64,000 nt of DNA from contig CADEGF010000016.1 of assembly GCA_902826815.1 (NCBI GenBank), positions 46,243-110,242 on the forward strand, in the 5' to 3' direction. Both the position numbers and the translations under genes were made by a program. Below, piece after piece: positions 61,103 through 64,000 of this stretch. The notes beneath the pieces are model-generated. The model was not told where the DNA came from. It was given only the letters and a program-made list of their open reading frames with translations, and searched no databases. Numbering within the stretch: position 1 is the stretch's first letter; each line of letters begins with the position of its first letter. This DNA is from an uncultured Mycobacteriaceae bacterium (GTDB lineage: Bacteria; Actinomycetota; Actinomycetes; Mycobacteriales; Mycobacteriaceae).

Positions 61103-63271
61103 ATGAGTACCAGGACGGTGCACACGTTCTGCCGGTACTGCCTGGCGTCGTGTGGCATCGAGGTCACCGTCGACGGCAATCGCGTCACGAAGATCTCCGC
61201 GGACAAGCAGAACCCCCACACCTGGCGGGACTTCTGCGCCAAGGGCCGTACGGCCAACCAACTCGTGGAGCATCCACGCCGCATCCTGAACCCGATGCGC
61301 CGCGTCGGCGACACGTATGTCGAGGCCAGCTGGGACGAGGCCATCACCGACATCGCGACTCGCATGAACGCGCTGATCGACGCCGACGGGCCAGACGCGG
61401 TCGGCATCTACTACGGGAACCCTGCCGGTTTCTCGTCATCGAACATCATCTTCATGAACGGCTGGCTGGACGCGATCGGCACCCACAGCCGGTATTTCGT
61501 GGGCTCTGTCGACCAGAACGCGATGCACGTCGTCGCCACCGCGATGTACGGCTCGATGCTGATGGCGCCGGTTTCCGATATCGACAACTGTGACTACTTC
61601 CTGCTGATCGGCACGAATCCCGCTGTCAGCGCGTGGAACTGGCTCGAGACCGTACCCGGCGGATGGCGGCGCGCGCTCGACCGACAGAAGGGCGGCGCGA
61701 CGATCGTCGTCGTTGACCCGTTGCGGACCGAATCGGCGAAGCACGCCGACGTGTATCTTGCGGTGCGACCGGGACAGGATTGGGCGCTGCTGCTCGCCAT
61801 GGTCAAGGTGATCCTCGACGAGGGTCTCGAGCACAAGCACGACTGTGCCGAACTCGCCACGGGCGTACCGGAATTGCGCAGGCTCGTCGCCGACGCCGAC
61901 CTCGACGACCTCGCGTCCCGTTGCGACATCCCGCGGACCGATATCGAGCAGGTGGCCCGCGACTTCGCCCGCGCCAACGCCGCCATGGCCGTCACCCGCA
62001 CGGGCGTCTCGATGCACCTCGCGGGGACCGTCGCCGAATGGCTCGACCATGTGCTCAACGTCATCACCGGACGGATGGACCGTCCCGGCGGAAGGCGCTA
62101 CGAACCCGGATACGTCGACGCGATCCGGATGTCGTCCATGATCAAGTCGAACCCGCACAAGAGTCGCGTGCTCGGCCGCGGAATGGTCGCGGGCGCGCAC
62201 GGCCTTAGCGAATTGCCCGGCGAGATAACCACACCCGGCCCCGGCCAGATCCGGTCGATGGTCATCAACTGCGGCAACCCCGTGGTGTCCGGCCCGGACG
62301 GCGCGAAGCTCGACAGCACGCTCGAACAACTGGATCTGTTGGTGGTCATCGACTTCGTGCAGCGCGAGAGCCACCGGCACGCGCACTGGCTTTTGCCCGC
62401 CGTGCACTGGCTGGAGCGCGACGATCTGCTGGCGTTCACCAGCAGCATGCACGACGAGCCCTACCTCCAGTACGGCGCGAAGGCCGTCGAGCCTCCGCCA
62501 GGCGTGCGTCAGGAGTGGCGCATCTTCGTCGATCTCGCGATCGCCATGCGCAAGCCGCTGTTTGGCGCCAAGGGCGTCAACGGATTCATCAAGGCGACGC
62601 GGCGGATGGCCGGGTTGACCCGCAAGCCCGGGTTGGAGTTCGGGCCGCACTGGATGGACCGGCTGGTGATCGCCACCGGCCGAAAGTTCAACGGCCGCAG
62701 GATCAAGTGGCGCGATATCAAGGCGCACCCACACGGGTGGGTGCTGGGGCCGCGGGAGTTCGGCCACTTCAGGGACGCGCTGCGAACCGACGACAAGAAA
62801 GTCCACGCGGCCCCGCAAGAGTTCGTCGAGCGCGCGCACGAGCTGCTCGCCGAACCGGGTCCTGTTCCGCCGGCCGGCTACCCGTTCCAGTTGGCCAACC
62901 GCCGCCACCGTCACTCGATGAATTCGTGGCTCAACGAACTGCCCGGTCTGCATCCGTCTGGTAAGCGCAACGAGGTCCTGATCAATCCGAACGACGCGGC
63001 CGACCTCGGCATCGGAGACGGTGACCGAGTGCGGGTGTTCTCGGCTGTCGGGGAGATCGAACTGCCCGCGGCGGTCGACAAGGTGCCGCGGCCCGGAGTG
63101 ATCGTCGTCGACCACGGCTGGGGCTCAAGGATTTTCGACCCTCGCGGCGGGGAGACGCCGGAATCGTTCGGCGTCAACCGCAACCTGCTCGTCGATGGCG
63201 GGCCCGTCGATCCGCTGTCGCAGACCCCCGCGCTGAGCTCGTCCTATGTCGGCATCGAACGCGTCGGCTGA
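61103..63271 (+). CDS. molybdopterin oxidoreductase (Mo-bisMGD family)
   Basis: 722-residue DMSO-reductase-superfamily enzyme. N-terminal [4Fe-4S] Cys C10, C13, C17 and C45 (CRYCLASC ... FCAKG). Cofactor-binding domains follow, with a C-terminal MGD domain (NPNDAADLGIGDGDRV). No Tat signal, so cytoplasmic. Resembles formate dehydrogenase/nitrate reductase-like proteins of mycobacteria; the protein ligand to Mo was not identified with confidence. ATG 61103 is preferred; ATG 61094 is in frame. Single gene, no other subunits beside it. Confidence 0.85.
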   Translation: MSTRTVHTFCRYCLASCGIEVTVDGNRVTKISADKQNPHTWRDFCAKGRTANQLVEHPRRILNPMRRVGDTYVEASWDEAITDIATRMNALIDADGPDAVGIYYGNPAGFSSSNIIFMNGWLDAIGTHSRYFVGSVDQNAMHVVATAMYGSMLMAPVSDIDNCDYFLLIGTNPAVSAWNWLETVPGGWRRALDRQKGGATIVVVDPLRTESAKHADVYLAVRPGQDWALLLAMVKVILDEGLEHKHDCAELATGVPELRRLVADADLDDLASRCDIPRTDIEQVARDFARANAAMAVTRTGVSMHLAGTVAEWLDHVLNVITGRMDRPGGRRYEPGYVDAIRMSSMIKSNPHKSRVLGRGMVAGAHGLSELPGEITTPGPGQIRSMVINCGNPVVSGPDGAKLDSTLEQLDLLVVIDFVQRESHRHAHWLLPAVHWLERDDLLAFTSSMHDEPYLQYGAKAVEPPPGVRQEWRIFVDLAIAMRKPLFGAKGVNGFIKATRRMAGLTRKPGLEFGPHWMDRLVIATGRKFNGRRIKWRDIKAHPHGWVLGPREFGHFRDALRTDDKKVHAAPQEFVERAHELLAEPGPVPPAGYPFQLANRRHRHSMNSWLNELPGLHPSGKRNEVLINPNDAADLGIGDGDRVRVFSAVGEIELPAAVDKVPRPGVIVVDHGWGSRIFDPRGGETPESFGVNRNLLVDGGPVDPLSQTPALSSSYVGIERVG

Positions 63272-63272
63272 A

Positions 63273-63851
63273 TCAGACCTGCGGGCCCTCTGACCGGAGA
63301 TCGTCGACATTGCGCATTGCGTCGCGCAGTTTTGTCAGCCACTCTTCGGTGTGCTCGCCGACCAGCTTGACCGACCAGGCGAGCGCATCCGAACGCGACC
63401 GCGCGACACCGGCGTCGACGAGGGTGTCGAGCACCTGTCGCTCGGGCTGCCGCAAGCGCGTCATCACCGGAACGGCGATGTGGGTGAACAGGATTCGCTC
63501 ATATTCATCGGAACCAACCGCTCCGATATCTATACCCCATGAGACCTTGCGGCCGTACTTGTCCTGCGCCTCGTCGGCGATCCGCATCCGCTCGGAACGG
63601 GTTTCCTCGCGGAACCGGGACGCGCGGCCCGATGCGCGGGCTTCGCTTTGTTCACCCTCGGGTTCGGGCAGTCGACCGATGACGGTGATCTCCTCGCGGT
63701 CGACGACCACCGTGGGATCGCCGTCGAACCAGTCGGGCAGGCGACCGGCGAACCATTCGGCGGCGTCGCCTGCGTCGGGTTGATCGGCCTGCTGCCAGCC
63801 GCCTGGACGGCCTGGGCGTCGGCCTGAGCTGTGTGCGTGACGTTGCTTCAT
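63273..63851 (-). CDS. hypothetical protein with a possible DNA-binding C-terminus
   Basis: 192 residues, no signal. Basic disordered N-terminus; middle block FAGRLPDWFDGDPTVVVDRE; a C-terminal helical part (LDTLVDAGVARSRSDALAWS) that has the look of a ribbon-helix-helix or small helix-turn-helix module. Not recognised. Tail to tail with the molybdopterin enzyme gene (1-base gap). Direct 8-base-spaced TTACA repeats lie immediately upstream and may be its own operator. Confidence 0.65.
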   Translation of the reverse strand: MKQRHAHSSGRRPGRPGGWQQADQPDAGDAAEWFAGRLPDWFDGDPTVVVDREEITVIGRLPEPEGEQSEARASGRASRFREETRSERMRIADEAQDKYGRKVSWGIDIGAVGSDEYERILFTHIAVPVMTRLRQPERQVLDTLVDAGVARSRSDALAWSVKLVGEHTEEWLTKLRDAMRNVDDLRSEGPQV

Positions 63852-63853
63852 GA

Positions 63854-63874
63854 TTACATAATTACACCGTTACA
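63854..63874. repeat. three TTACA direct repeats, period 8
   Basis: TTACA at 63854-63858, 63862-63866 and 63870-63874, just upstream of the leftward hypothetical gene. AT-rich. Possible autoregulatory site. The remaining 126 bases to the window end show nothing recognisable. Confidence 0.35.
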
Positions 63875-64000
63875 GAGCTGATGGGACGGCTTTCACCCAC
63901 GGCGAACAGATCACTTCGCACGTTGAGTCTGCGCTGAGGTCGGCATCTACTCGGGCAATGTCAAGTGGTTAGTGCAACATCGGTCAGGCTGCTTCTTTTA

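Noticed and set aside
63875-64000. possible gene start or RNA at the right edge
   Set aside because: No ribosome site, stem or tRNA-like cloverleaf is visible in the final bases.

Overview
The window is high-GC actinobacterial DNA and most likely comes from a fast-growing Mycobacterium/Mycolicibacterium. The argument is gene order. From about 22 to 61 kb it carries, in inverted orientation and with insertions, the mycobacterial backbone known in M. tuberculosis as Rv1272c-Rv1286: two half ABC transporters, lprB, lprC, a SixA-type phosphatase, an SbcD-like nuclease with its AAA ATPase partner, a GMC oxidoreductase, oppA-D, a beta-carbonic anhydrase, and cysD/cysNC. Frequent ATGA/GTGA overlaps, GTG/TTG starts and probable leaderless starts (TAnnnT seven bases before a start codon) fit that group.

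Region 1 (1-20.9 kb) is an accessory catabolic island. A rightward operon encodes a two-domain ABC permease, a ThDP-dependent decarboxylase-like enzyme, a beta-hydroxyacid dehydrogenase and an MFS carrier. Three leftward units follow: (a) alpha/beta hydrolase, hydantoinase/allantoinase-like amidohydrolase, luciferase-like flavin monooxygenase, class II aldolase-like protein; (b) a second luciferase-like enzyme, TctC binding protein, a TctA-TctB fusion permease, MFS; (c) CoxG-like protein and the three subunits of a molybdenum hydroxylase. A GntR/FCD regulator sits between (b) and (c). Similar short GGAT/TGTATC-type motifs lie 29-90 bases upstream of (a), (b), (c) and of the regulator, so this looks like one regulon. 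The mix of molybdenum hydroxylase, flavin monooxygenases, cyclic-amide hydrolase and ThDP lyase suggests uptake and ring opening of a polar, possibly N-heterocyclic, compound. The substrate cannot be read from the sequence.

Region 2 (20.9-31.5 kb) holds two tandem Thr-rich small lipoproteins, the sulfate-assimilation operon cysD-cysNC-cysQ with a palindrome at its promoter, a thioesterase, a terpene-cyclase-fold protein, a complete P450 chain (ferredoxin, reductase, P450, alcohol dehydrogenase) and carbonic anhydrase. Region 3 (31.5-40.7 kb) is an envelope-glycosylation operon: response regulator, sensor kinase, then GT39, GT2-GtrA and GT39. Beside it are a secreted protein and three small secreted paralogues. 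Region 4 (40.9-50.1 kb) has the oppBCDA importer, preceded by a leaderless 8-codon ORF, then a coiled-coil repeat protein, a membrane protein, an alpha/beta hydrolase and a DUF1622 protein. Region 5 (50.1-63.9 kb) has the GMC oxidoreductase, the SbcCD-like pair, the phosphatase, lprB/lprC, an asymmetric heterodimeric ABC exporter pair, a molybdopterin oxidoreductase and a hypothetical protein.

The most unusual non-gene structure is a 60-bp palindromic repeat present twice: once between genes (31504-31563) and once in frame inside an ABC transporter gene (60251-60310). Two genes have their best ribosome-binding sites placed for ATC start codons. I saw no rRNA, tRNA, CRISPR array or transposase. 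No gap exceeds 300 bases.
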